A DNA stretch of 64,000 nt from Bradyrhizobium huanghuaihaiense (lineage in GTDB: Bacteria > Pseudomonadota > Alphaproteobacteria > Rhizobiales > Xanthobacteraceae), in NCBI RefSeq assembly GCF_007830635.1, contig NZ_VLLA01000012.1, positions 124,001 to 188,000 on the forward strand, read 5' to 3'. Below are positions 53,025 through 62,371 of this stretch, piece after piece. The notes below the pieces were generated by a model that was given only the letters and a program-made list of their open reading frames with translations, was not told where the DNA came from and did not search any database. Position 1 is the first letter of the stretch; each line of letters begins with the position of its first letter. Made by a program: the position numbers and the translations under genes.

Positions 53025-54446
53025 ATGGATTTCGACCAGTTGACACTGACCGAGGCCGCGGCCGCCCTCGGCGCCGGGACAATCACGAGCACCGCGCTCA
53101 CCCGGGAGGCCCTGGCCCGCGCCAAGGCCAACGCCGAGCTCAATGCCTTCGTCACGCTGGACGAAGCAGGTGCCTTGGAAGCCGCCGCGGCGTTCGACGC
53201 GACGGGTGATAAGGCAAAACCGCTCGGCGGCGTGCCCATCGTGATCAAGGACAATATCGAGGTCGCCGGGCTGCCCTGCAGTGCCGGCACCCCCGCGCTC
53301 GTGAATTACATTCCGAAGGCTGATGCGCCTGTCGTGGCAAAGCTGCGCGCCGCGGGCGCGATCATCATCGGCAAGACCAGCATGCACGAGCTCGCCTTCG
53401 GCATCTCCGGCTACAACACCGCGTTCAAGACCGGCACCGAGTTCGGTGTGCGCAACGCCTATGATCGCGCCCTGATCGCCGGCGGCTCCTCGTCGGGTAC
53501 GGGCGCGGCGATCGGCGCGCGGATCGTGGCGGGCGGGCTCGGCACCGACACTGGCGGATCGGTGCGGGTGCCCGCTGCCCTGAACGGATGTGCCTCGCTG
53601 CGCCCGACCGTCGGCCGTTATCCGCAAGCTGGCATCGCGCCGATCTCGCACACCCGCGATACCGCAGGCCCGATGGCCGCAACCATGGCCGACGTCGCGC
53701 TGCTCGATCGCGTCATCGCGGGCGGCGACGCGATTGCGCCGGCTGATCTGACGCAGGTCCGCATCGGCATCACCAAGACGATGCTGGCCAATCTCGATGC
53801 CGACACCGACGCCGCCTTTCAGGCGGCCGTCGCGAAAGTGAAGGTGCAGGGCGTCACGGTCGTCGAGATCGAGATACCGAAACTGGCAGAGCTCAACGGA
53901 CAGGTCAGCTTTCCCGTCGCGCTGTACGAGGCCTATGACGATCTGGTCGCCTATCTCGCACACACCGGCACCGGCCTCAGCATCGAGGCAGTGGCGGAGG
54001 CAATCGCCAGCGCCGACGTCAAGGGCACCTATGATGGCCTCGTGATCCCACGCAAACTGCCCGCTCCCGATGGCTCGCTGGTTGACGCCAGGCCGATCTA
54101 CGACGCCGCGATCAAGACCGCACGGCCGGCGCTTCAGGCGCTGTACGGCAAGACTTTTGCCGACAACCGGCTCGACGCCATCGCCTTCCCGACCACGCCG
54201 CGCGTTGCGATTCCCTCCAATCCGGAGTCCAGCACCCTCGAGAATTTCGGGCTGTTCATTGAGAACACCGATCCCGGCAGCAACGCGGGCATTCCCGGCA
54301 TCCAGATCCCGATCGCGCTCGGCGCCAGCAGCAAATTGCCGATCGGACTTGAGCTCGACGGCCCGGCCGGAAGCGATCGCCGCCTGCTCGCGATCGGCAT
54401 GGCGCTCGACGGCGTATTCGGTCGGCTGCCGCCGCCGACCTGCTGA
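53025..54446 (+). CDS. amidase (amidase-signature family)
   Basis: 473 residues. The Ser-Ser-Lys triad of the amidase signature family is seen: Lys in GVPIVIKDNIEVAG (about 75), then GGSSSGTGAAIGARIVAGGLGTDTGGSVRVPAAL (about 153-187) carrying both Ser. It cleaves amides to acids; relatives include indoleacetamide hydrolase and mandelamide hydrolase. Its place after indolepyruvate oxidoreductase hints at aromatic or indole compounds, but that is only context. Confidence 0.87.
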   Translation: MDFDQLTLTEAAAALGAGTITSTALTREALARAKANAELNAFVTLDEAGALEAAAAFDATGDKAKPLGGVPIVIKDNIEVAGLPCSAGTPALVNYIPKADAPVVAKLRAAGAIIIGKTSMHELAFGISGYNTAFKTGTEFGVRNAYDRALIAGGSSSGTGAAIGARIVAGGLGTDTGGSVRVPAALNGCASLRPTVGRYPQAGIAPISHTRDTAGPMAATMADVALLDRVIAGGDAIAPADLTQVRIGITKTMLANLDADTDAAFQAAVAKVKVQGVTVVEIEIPKLAELNGQVSFPVALYEAYDDLVAYLAHTGTGLSIEAVAEAIASADVKGTYDGLVIPRKLPAPDGSLVDARPIYDAAIKTARPALQALYGKTFADNRLDAIAFPTTPRVAIPSNPESSTLENFGLFIENTDPGSNAGIPGIQIPIALGASSKLPIGLELDGPAGSDRRLLAIGMALDGVFGRLPPPTC

Positions 54447-54485
54447 AGCATGGTCGGGAACCGTGAGGCGTGGGCTTTCGAACGC

Positions 54486-55538
54486 CTAGCCGGCGGGACA
54501 GGATGACGATCGCGGCCCCGATCCCGGTATTTCGATCGGCGTGGGCGCACCTTCCTTGTCGCCGTCGAACACGATCAGGACGCGCAGTCCGGTTGACGTC
54601 TTGTCCAGCGGCAGGAGCCCCTCAGGCTTTCGCTTCGGGTCAAACGGCAATTCCTTCAACAGCTCGACCGAGTCAGATGCGCCGTCCCACGCGAAAACGG
54701 CATAGGCCCCGGGCCCGTCCGCAACCGGACCTGCCAGGACGAGAATACGCTCGCCAAATGGCGCGAGATCGCGCACGCCACGCCCGTCGCCGAGCGAAAG
54801 CCGGTGCAGGCGATGGTCCGAACTTTTTCCGTTGCCAAACAGGGTAGCCACCTCGACCGACAGAACGAGGGCGCAGTTGCCGTTCAGCACGGGGCCCCGG
54901 AATCCCGCGAGCAGCGTCCGATCGTCCTTGATCGCCACGCCTTCGATCGTCAGGCCGTTGGTCTCCAGCCGCAGATCCATGAAGGGGAGAAGAGCAGGCT
55001 CGCTCGCAATGATGTCCCTCAGTCTCGGCGTAGGCTGAACGTCCGAGGCATTGCCGTCTTCGCCGGTCGTGCGGAACCGGACGATCTGGCTGCTTGCGGC
55101 AATCTTCGCCTGAATCTTGGCGGCATCTGTCGTGGGATTCAGCTTGTGATCCTTGTCCCGCGGATGCCCATGCGAGCCGATGACGTAATAGAAGCCGTTG
55201 GAGAAGGCCACGCCTTCCCCATCAAGCTCGAGCGCCTTGTCCTTGAATGTGTTCTTGATCAGATTGACCGAACTGCCGGCAATGAGCTTGCCGTCGGTCA
55301 GTTGGACGAATTGGGCATCCTGGATGTTGTCGTCGATGACCAGGCACGAACGGGGGAAGCCGTCCGGCTTGGTGCAGGCGATGCCACTGACATCCTCGGA
55401 CTTGTCTCCGTCCTTGCCGAGCAGCTTGTTCTTGACCGGCCATGCGTCGTCGGCAGCGCCGCGACCAGGCTCCGCGATGCCGGCCGCTACGAGGCCGAGG
55501 AGCAAAGCTGCAATCCACCCCGTTCTCGCGATGGTCAT
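54486..55538 (-). CDS. DUF3616-type secreted protein
   Basis: 350 residues with a signal peptide ending near GRGAADD (about 28). The mature protein is beta-rich, probably a propeller: DVSGIACTKPDGFPRSCLVIDDNIQDAQFVQLTDGKLIAG, LDGEGVAFSNGFYYVIGSHG, LTIEGVAIKDDRTLLAGFRGPVLNG. I take it as DUF3616 by these repeats; function unknown. Converges on the amidase gene. Confidence 0.7.
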   Translation of the reverse strand: MTIARTGWIAALLLGLVAAGIAEPGRGAADDAWPVKNKLLGKDGDKSEDVSGIACTKPDGFPRSCLVIDDNIQDAQFVQLTDGKLIAGSSVNLIKNTFKDKALELDGEGVAFSNGFYYVIGSHGHPRDKDHKLNPTTDAAKIQAKIAASSQIVRFRTTGEDGNASDVQPTPRLRDIIASEPALLPFMDLRLETNGLTIEGVAIKDDRTLLAGFRGPVLNGNCALVLSVEVATLFGNGKSSDHRLHRLSLGDGRGVRDLAPFGERILVLAGPVADGPGAYAVFAWDGASDSVELLKELPFDPKRKPEGLLPLDKTSTGLRVLIVFDGDKEGAPTPIEIPGSGPRSSSCPAG

Positions 55539-55843
55539 CGGCGCCTCCTTCGGATCAGCGGCGGTCGGATATCGTCAGGTCATCCAGCTTGCACCGCAAT
55601 GGTCGCCGCCAATGCCTTGCGGAGCTCTGTGGCAATCGAGCGCTGCCGGCGCACCGTCTTTCGATGTGACTGGAAGCGGAAGGACCGGAAAGCGGGCTCG
55701 AATGAAACGTCGCGTCGAACAAACAGGATTGAGCCGCACCGCAGCGGCCTCAAATTTCTATATCTTAGGTTGTATTTTTCCAGATACCCCGGCGATGTCA
55801 ACTCATAACTTTCCGGCGGCCGTACACCTGCGGCATAACGACT
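55539..55843. other. intergenic region between DUF3616 and LysR genes
   Basis: About 305 bases, rather AT-rich around 55751-55785 (AAATTTCTATATCTTAGG, at 55752-55769), a possible promoter for the DUF3616 gene. No gene or repeat supported. Confidence 0.4.
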
Positions 55844-56755
55844 TCACGAATACGGGTTGATCAGCTTCTGCTGCTCGGCGCTGTGATGCACGAGCAGGTC
55901 GATGAAGGTTCTGACCTTCGCCGACAGATGGTGGCGGTGCGGATAGACCGCGTTCATGGACAGCTCGACCGTCCGATATTCCGGCAACAGGCGCACGAGA
56001 CGGCCGGCCTCGAGGTCATCCTGAATGAGAAACCCCGCCATCAGGCAGACGGCAGCGCCCCCCAGCGCGACCTTCCGCAGCGCTTCTCCGCTGTTGGTGA
56101 CGAAGCTGCCGGAGACGCGCACCGACGCCGGCGTACCCTTGCGATCGAGGAAACGCCATTCATCGCCAAACGGATAGTTCAGGTGACGACCGCAATTATG
56201 CGTGGCGAGCTCGTCGAGCTTCTGCACCCGGCCGTGCTTCTCGATGTAATCGTGGGAACAGCACAGCACGTGACGCCAGGTGGCGAGGCTCCGCACGATC
56301 AGGCTCGAATCCGGCGGCGGGGTCATGCGCAGGGCAACGTCATAGCCTTCCTCGATGAGATCGACATCGGCCTCGCCCATGCGCAGATCGATCTTGAGCT
56401 CCGGATAGGCCGACAGGAGCTTTGCGACCACCGGCGTCACGAACGGCACCATATGGGTGGCGACGTGAATGCGCAGCGTGCCGCGGGGCACCGACTGCAA
56501 TTCGCCCGCGATGTCGTCGGCCTGTTCGATGTCGGCGAGGATCTGGACGCAGCGGTCGTAATAGGCCTTGCCGATCTCGGTGAGGTTGACCTTGCGCGTG
56601 GTGCGGTGAAGCAGCCTCACCCCGAGCCGGTCTTCCAGTGCCTGGACGTGATTGCTCACCATGGTGGTCGACATGTTGAGCTTGCGGGCTGCTGCGGAGA
56701 AGCCGCCGGTCTCGACCACCCGGCTGAACACTTCGAGGCTGGTCAATCGATCCAT
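55844..56755 (-). CDS. LysR-family transcriptional regulator
   Basis: 303 residues, starting MDRLTSLEVFSRVVETGGFSAAARKLNMSTTMVSNHVQALEDRLGVRLLHRTTRKVNLTE in the helix-turn-helix. The effector domain follows (RGTLRIHVATHMVPFVTPVVAKLL, FRVSGSFVTNSGEALRKVALGG-type). This subgroup resembles regulators of efflux and oxidoreductase genes (DsdC/PecT-like in layout). It diverges from the EmrA/EmrB-like operon and is the likely controller of the sites at 56974-57004 and 58273-58303. Confidence 0.87.
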   Translation of the reverse strand: MDRLTSLEVFSRVVETGGFSAAARKLNMSTTMVSNHVQALEDRLGVRLLHRTTRKVNLTEIGKAYYDRCVQILADIEQADDIAGELQSVPRGTLRIHVATHMVPFVTPVVAKLLSAYPELKIDLRMGEADVDLIEEGYDVALRMTPPPDSSLIVRSLATWRHVLCCSHDYIEKHGRVQKLDELATHNCGRHLNYPFGDEWRFLDRKGTPASVRVSGSFVTNSGEALRKVALGGAAVCLMAGFLIQDDLEAGRLVRLLPEYRTVELSMNAVYPHRHHLSAKVRTFIDLLVHHSAEQQKLINPYS

Positions 56756-56957
56756 GGCCGCGTGATTATCCGCTTCTGATCGACAATCGCGGGAAATTCG
56801 CCCCGGATCATCCGTTCGCATACATAGCTCGTCCCCCTGCAGCTTCGCCTGCAAGAGGACGCACGCATCAGCAGCAATCGCGCGACAGAGGCGGCAATCG
56901 CTCTGGGGCAGTCGCGGCCCTGGCCCGGTAGACATGCGAACCAAGGCGACGGCTCCG

Positions 56958-57004
56958 ATTATCCACCTCTAATGGATAATCCTTCCAGAATTTACCCAAT
57001 TATC
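56958..57004. promoter_or_regulatory. palindromic operator upstream of the emrA-like gene
   Basis: ATTATCC (56958-56964) and GGATAAT (56974-56980) are inverted, and GATAAT (56975-56980) is repeated inversely as ATTATC at 56999-57004. The central TTCCAGAA (56983-56990) is itself nearly palindromic. A 31-bp relative, 26/31 identical, recurs before the emrB-like gene. Confidence 0.65.
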
Positions 57005-57053
57005 AGCGGAGCCGGCAAGACCGATAGTCTCAGCGAGCCGACAGGAGATCGCA

Positions 57054-58235
57054 ATGTCCGAGATGCCCCGCACCGAGACCTTCCAGCAAGCAACTGAAAT
57101 CACTCGCGATTACGCCAAGGCGCCGCCGGCTGTCCCGGCCCGGAGCATGGTCCGGCGCGCGGCCTTGGTGCTCGCCCTCCTCGCAGGCACGGCAACCATG
57201 GTCTACTACGGACACGATTACTGGACCTACGGCCGCTATCTCGAGACCACGGACGACGCCTATGTGAAGGCGGACTCCACGATCATCGCGCCAAAAGTCT
57301 CCGGCTACATCGCCAAGGTGCTGGTCGGCGACAACGAGAAGGTCAAGGCTGGCCAGCTCCTCGCAAAGATCGACGACCGCGACTTCAAGGCGGCGCTCGA
57401 CCAGGCCCGAGCCGACGTCGCCGCTGGCGAAGCCTCCGTGCGCAACATCGATGCTCAGCTCGAGCTGCAGCAGCCGGTCATCGAACAGAGCACCGCCGAC
57501 GTCGCGGCTGCGGACGCCAATCTGAAATTCGCGCAAGAAGAGCGCGTCCGCTACGACGACCTCATGAAGTCGGGCTCCGGCACGATCCAGCGCGCACAGC
57601 AGACCGACGCGGCGCTGCGCGCCAGCAACGCGCAATTGCAGCACGCGAAGTCCGGCCTCGTGGCCGCGCAGCGCAAGGTCGACGTGCTCACCACCCAGCG
57701 CGCCCAGGCCACCGCCCAGCTCGAACGCGCCCGCGCGGTCGCGCAGCAGGCGGTGTTGAACCTGTCCTATACCGAGATCACCGCGCCGGTGGACGGCACC
57801 GTCGGCGCCCGCAGCTTGCGCGTCGGCCAATATGTGCAGGCCGGCACGCAATTGATGGCGGTGGTGCCGCTCGATGCGGTTTATGTCGTCGCGAACTTCA
57901 AGGAGACGCAGCTGACGCATGTGCGGCCAGGCCAGCCGGTCGAGCTGCACGTCGACAGTTTTCGTAATCGAACGCTGCACGGCCACGTTGATAGTCTTTC
58001 GCCGGCCAGCGGGCTCGAATTCGCGCTGCTGCCGCCCGACAACGCCACCGGCAACTTCACCAAGATCGTGCAGCGCGTACCTGTAAAGATCGTGCTCGAC
58101 GACCACAGCCTCACCGGCCTGCTGCGGCCCGGCATGTCGGCGGTACCGACCGTCGACACGAAGGCGACGGTGCTGGCCGAACGCGAGACGGCCAAGCGCC
58201 TCGCCGACAACGCGACGCGGCCGAACGGCAGCTGA
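57054..58235 (+). CDS. HlyD/EmrA-family efflux membrane-fusion protein
   Basis: 393 residues. N-terminal cytoplasmic arm, one TM (about 34-52), then the biotinyl-lipoyl half-motif with TTDDAYVKADSTIIAPKVSGYIAKVLVGDNEKVKAGQLLAKIDDRDF (about 65-110), a coiled-coil hairpin (about 120-235) and VNLSYTEITAPVDGTVGARSLRVGQYVQAGT near 240. It bridges the MFS pump to an outer-membrane channel and so exports drugs or metabolites. The start has AGGAGATCGCA ahead. Likely LysR-controlled. Confidence 0.88.
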   Translation: MSEMPRTETFQQATEITRDYAKAPPAVPARSMVRRAALVLALLAGTATMVYYGHDYWTYGRYLETTDDAYVKADSTIIAPKVSGYIAKVLVGDNEKVKAGQLLAKIDDRDFKAALDQARADVAAGEASVRNIDAQLELQQPVIEQSTADVAAADANLKFAQEERVRYDDLMKSGSGTIQRAQQTDAALRASNAQLQHAKSGLVAAQRKVDVLTTQRAQATAQLERARAVAQQAVLNLSYTEITAPVDGTVGARSLRVGQYVQAGTQLMAVVPLDAVYVVANFKETQLTHVRPGQPVELHVDSFRNRTLHGHVDSLSPASGLEFALLPPDNATGNFTKIVQRVPVKIVLDDHSLTGLLRPGMSAVPTVDTKATVLAERETAKRLADNATRPNGS

Positions 58236-58272
58236 AGGCAGGAAGGCGCCGGAGGGATTGTCAAATCCTGCC

Positions 58273-58303
58273 GGATGATCCTTCCAGAACTTCCTCGATT
58301 ATC
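58273..58303. promoter_or_regulatory. copy of the operator, upstream of the emrB-like gene
   Basis: Same 31-bp site as at 56974-57004 (26 identical positions), ending 51 bases before the emrB-like start, against 50 for the emrA-like gene. GATGAT...ATTATC keeps the inverted ends and TTCCAGAA the centre. Confidence 0.7.
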
Positions 58304-58353
58304 GAAACCACCCGTCTGACGCATCCTGTCTCCGTACCCGAGACGAGGCTTCC

Positions 58354-59970
58354 ATGAGCACGCTCCAACCGACCGTCAACGCTGCGTCCGCCGCCACCAA
58401 ATCCGCCCCTGTTGCGCCAACGACGCCGGCGGTTTCTGCAAAAACCTGGATCGCGGTGATCGGCGCCACGCTCGGCGCCTTCATGGCCGTACTGAACATC
58501 CAGATCGTCAACGCCTCGCTCGCCGACATCCAGGGCGCGATCGGCGCCGGCATCGACGACGGCGGCTGGATCTCGACCTCCTATCTGATCGCCGAGATCG
58601 TGGTGATCCCGCTGTCGGGCTGGCTGGCGCAGGTGTTCTCGATCCGCACCTATCTGCTCACCAATGCGGTCCTGTTCCTGCTTCTGTCGGCCGCCTGCGC
58701 GCTGGCGCAGGACCTGCCGCAGATGATCGTGCTGCGCGCGGTGCAGGGTTTTACCGGCGGCGTGCTGATCCCGATGGCCTTCACGCTGATCATCACGCTG
58801 CTGCCGCGCGGCAAGCAGCCGGTCGGTCTCGCACTGTTCGCGCTGTCGGCGACGTTCGCGCCCGCGATCGGACCCACCATCGGCGGCTATCTCACCGAGA
58901 ATTTCGGCTGGCAGTACATCTTCTACGTCAACCTCGTGCCCGGCGCGGTCATGGTCGGCATGCTCTGGTACGCGCTCGAGGCCAGGCCGATGAAGCTCGC
59001 GCTGCTGCGCGAGGGCGACTGGGCCGGCATCATCACCATGGCGATCGGCCTCTCCGCACTGCAGACCGTGCTGGAAGAAGGCAACAAGGACGACTGGTTC
59101 GGCTCGCCTTTCATCGTCAAGCTGTCGGTGATCGCAGCCGTGGCGCTGGCCGCCTTCCTGGTCATCGAGCTCACCGTGAAGAAGCCGCTGCTCAACCTGC
59201 GCCTGCTCGCCCGCCGCAATTTCGGCTTCGGCATGCTGGCAAACTTCCTGCTGGGCATCGCGCTGTACGGCTCGGTGTTCATCATGCCGCAATATCTGGC
59301 GCGGATTCAGGGCTACAATGCCGAGCAGATCGGCATGGTGCTGGCCTGGACCGGGCTGCCGCAGCTCCTGCTGATCCCGCTGGTGCCGCGCTTGATGCAG
59401 AAGTTCGACGCGCGGATCATCATCGGCATCGGCTTCGTGCTGTTCGCGGCCTCGAACTTCATGAACATCTATATGACCAACGACTACGCCGCCGACCAGC
59501 TGTTGTGGCCCAACGTCGTTCGCGCCTTCGGCCAGGCGCTGGTGATGGCACCGTTGTCGGCCGTGGCAACCGCCGGCATCGAAGCCGAGAATGCAGGTTC
59601 CGCCTCCGGCCTGTTCAACATGATGCGCAATCTCGGCGGCGCCGTCGGCATCGCGCTGCTCCAGACAGTGCTGACCAAGCGAGAGCAATATCACTCCAAC
59701 GTGCTGATGCAGTCGGTCTCGGTGTTCGAGCAGGCCACCCGCACGCGGCTGGAACAGCTGACGCAATATTTCATCAATCACGGCATCCTCGACCGTGCGG
59801 ATGCCTCGCACCGCGCCTATGTTGCGATCGGCCATATCGTGCAGAAGCAGGCCTATATCTTCGCCTTCAGCGACACCTTCTATCTGCTCGGCATGGCGCT
59901 GATCGTCGCCCTCATCGCCGTATTCTTTCTGAAGAAGCCCGGCCAGGTCTCGGCCGGCGGAGCCCACTGA
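58354..59970 (+). CDS. EmrB/QacA-type DHA2 multidrug MFS transporter
   Basis: 538 residues with about 14 hydrophobic segments, the DHA2 pattern. Motifs: WIAVIGATLGAFMAVLNIQIVNASLADIQGAIGAG (TM1 region, about 31-65), GWISTSYLIAEIVVIPLSGWLAQVFSIR (loop 2-3, about 70-98), and motif C-like FAPAIGPTIGGYLTENFGWQYIF (about 168-190). It is a proton-driven pump partnered with the preceding EmrA-like protein. Its own palindrome suggests a second promoter. Confidence 0.9.
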   Translation: MSTLQPTVNAASAATKSAPVAPTTPAVSAKTWIAVIGATLGAFMAVLNIQIVNASLADIQGAIGAGIDDGGWISTSYLIAEIVVIPLSGWLAQVFSIRTYLLTNAVLFLLLSAACALAQDLPQMIVLRAVQGFTGGVLIPMAFTLIITLLPRGKQPVGLALFALSATFAPAIGPTIGGYLTENFGWQYIFYVNLVPGAVMVGMLWYALEARPMKLALLREGDWAGIITMAIGLSALQTVLEEGNKDDWFGSPFIVKLSVIAAVALAAFLVIELTVKKPLLNLRLLARRNFGFGMLANFLLGIALYGSVFIMPQYLARIQGYNAEQIGMVLAWTGLPQLLLIPLVPRLMQKFDARIIIGIGFVLFAASNFMNIYMTNDYAADQLLWPNVVRAFGQALVMAPLSAVATAGIEAENAGSASGLFNMMRNLGGAVGIALLQTVLTKREQYHSNVLMQSVSVFEQATRTRLEQLTQYFINHGILDRADASHRAYVAIGHIVQKQAYIFAFSDTFYLLGMALIVALIAVFFLKKPGQVSAGGAH

Positions 59971-59996
59971 CCCAACCAAGGAGAAGGAGAACGACC

Positions 59997-60458
59997 ATGA
60001 AGCCCCGCATGAACTACTACCAGGCCGCGCCCGATACGATCAAAGCACTGTTGGCGCTGGAAGAGCAGATCCAGTCGACGGGTCTGGAGAAATCGCTGAT
60101 CGAGCTGGTCAAGATCCGGGCCTCGCAAATCAACGGCTGCGCCTTCTGCATCAACATGCACACCGAGGACGCCCGCAAGCGCGGCGAGACCGAGCAGCGC
60201 ATCTACCTGCTCAATGCCTGGCGCGAGTCCCCGCTTTATTCCGACCGCGAGCGCGCCGCGCTGGCCTGGACCGAAGCCGTGACGCTGATCTCAGAGACGC
60301 ACGCGCCTGATGACGTCTACGAACAGGTTCGCGCGCAGTTCTCCGACGCGGACACGGTGAACCTGACCATGCTGATCGGGGCGATCAATGCCTGGAACAG
60401 GATCGCGATCGCGTTCCGCGCCGTGCATCCGGTGAAGGTGAAGGCGTCGGTGGCGTGA
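59997..60458 (+). CDS. carboxymuconolactone decarboxylase/AhpD-like protein
   Basis: 153 residues. The AhpD-type catalytic motif with CxxCxxxH in INGCAFCINMHTEDARKRG (Cys at about 46 and 49, His at about 53), preceded by Glu in LIELVKIRASQ. Such proteins act as alkyl hydroperoxidases or have no assigned reaction. Directly after the EmrB-like gene (26-base gap), so part of the operon, suggesting detoxification of an oxidised or electrophilic compound. Confidence 0.88.
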   Translation: MKPRMNYYQAAPDTIKALLALEEQIQSTGLEKSLIELVKIRASQINGCAFCINMHTEDARKRGETEQRIYLLNAWRESPLYSDRERAALAWTEAVTLISETHAPDDVYEQVRAQFSDADTVNLTMLIGAINAWNRIAIAFRAVHPVKVKASVA

Positions 60459-60479
60459 GCTAACCACAACGACGGTCTT

Positions 60480-60569
60480 GTAGGGTGGGCAAAGCGAAGC
60501 GTGCCCACCTCTTCTCTAATTCATGGAAAGATGGTGGGCACGGCGCAAGTGCGCCTTTGCCCACCCTAC
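60480..60569. repeat. dispersed repeat, TAGGGTGGGCAAAG family, intact copy
   Basis: Left end GTAGGGTGGGCAAAGCGAAG and right end TTTGCCCACCCTAC are inverted complements about 90 bases apart, with a GTGCCCACC/GGTGGGCAC inner pair. It separates the AhpD-like and aminotransferase genes. Confidence 0.88.
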
Positions 60570-60587
60570 GGCAGCTGCGTACGCCGC

Positions 60588-61448
60588 TTAAACCGCCGTC
60601 GCCTTGGCGAACTCCACATAGATCTCACGCAGCCGCGTCGCCATCGGGCCGGGCTTGCCATCGCCAATCTTCTTGCCGTCGACTGCGATCACCGGCTGCA
60701 CGAAGGAGGACGCGCTAGTGATGAACGCCTCCTTGGCGGCGAGCGCCTCGGCGACGGTGAAGGAACGCTCCTCGACGCGGAGCTGGCGCTCCTCGGCAAG
60801 CGCGATCACGGCCTTGCGGGTGCAGCCCGGCAGGATGGCGTTGGAGTTCTGGCGGGTGACAATGACGTCGTCCCTGGTCAGGATGAACGCCGTGGACGAG
60901 CCGCCCTCGGTGACGTAGCCGTCCTGCAGCATCCAGGCCTCGCCCGCACCGGCTTCCGCGGCAGCCTGCTTCGCCAGCACCTGCGCCAGCAGCGCGACGC
61001 TCTTGATGTCGCGGCGCTCCCAGCGGATGTCGGGCACCGTGATCACGTTGATGCCGGTCTTTGCCACGGGCGCGTTGATGATGTCCTTCTCCGAGGTGAA
61101 CATCACCAGGCTCGACTTGACGTCACCCTTCGGGAAGGGGAAGTCGCGGCCCTTGTCGGCGCCGCGCGTGACCTGGAGGTAGACGAGGCCGCTCGTGACC
61201 TTGTTGCGCGCGATCAGCTCCTTCTGCAGCTCGGTGATGCGCTCGACCGTCTCGGGCAGCCTCAAGCTGATCTCGCCGACCGACCGCTCCAGCCGCGCCA
61301 GATGCGAGGCATTGTCGACCAGCTTGCCGTCCAGCACGGCCGAGACCTCGTAGATGCCGTCGGCGAACAGGAAGCCGCGGTCGAGAACCGAGATCTTGGC
61401 TTCCGAGAGCGGGACGAATGAGCCGTTGACATAGGCGAGCGGGTCCAA
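60588..61448 (-). CDS. D-amino-acid aminotransferase
   Basis: 286 residues, fold class IV PLP enzyme. Opening DPLAYVNGSFVPLSEAKISVLDRGFLFADGIYEV; PLP lysine in RRDIKSVALLAQVLAKQAA (about 145); EGGSSTAFILTRDDVIVTRQNSNAILPGCTRKAVI (about 180-215). It makes D-glutamate or D-alanine by transamination. I chose TTG 61448 because AGGAGACC precedes it and the length then matches the family; longer in-frame upstream starts are poor. Next to the Glu/Asp importer, which may be relevant to supply. Confidence 0.87.
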   Translation of the reverse strand: MDPLAYVNGSFVPLSEAKISVLDRGFLFADGIYEVSAVLDGKLVDNASHLARLERSVGEISLRLPETVERITELQKELIARNKVTSGLVYLQVTRGADKGRDFPFPKGDVKSSLVMFTSEKDIINAPVAKTGINVITVPDIRWERRDIKSVALLAQVLAKQAAAEAGAGEAWMLQDGYVTEGGSSTAFILTRDDVIVTRQNSNAILPGCTRKAVIALAEERQLRVEERSFTVAEALAAKEAFITSASSFVQPVIAVDGKKIGDGKPGPMATRLREIYVEFAKATAV

Positions 61449-61522
61449 GGCAGGTCTCCTGGGAGGGGAAGGGGGATCGGCGCGCTTATACGCCAGTTGG
61501 GGGCGTCGATCACCCCTCGTTT

Positions 61523-61622
61523 CGTCATTCCGGGGCATTCGCAAAGCGAATGAGCCCGGAATCCATAACCACCATCGGGAGTATGGATCCCGGGCTCGCG
61601 CTACGCGCGCCCCGGGATGACG
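61523..61622. repeat. dispersed repeat, CGTCATTCCGGGGC type
   Basis: CGTCATTC at 61523 and GATGACG at 61616-61622 bound a block with inner GC-rich pairs (CCCGG, GCGC). It lies between the aminotransferase and ABC importer genes. Confidence 0.7.
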
Positions 61623-61627
61623 ACCGG

Positions 61628-62359
<732 letters not shown>

Positions 62360-62371
62360 GACCGATGCGCT

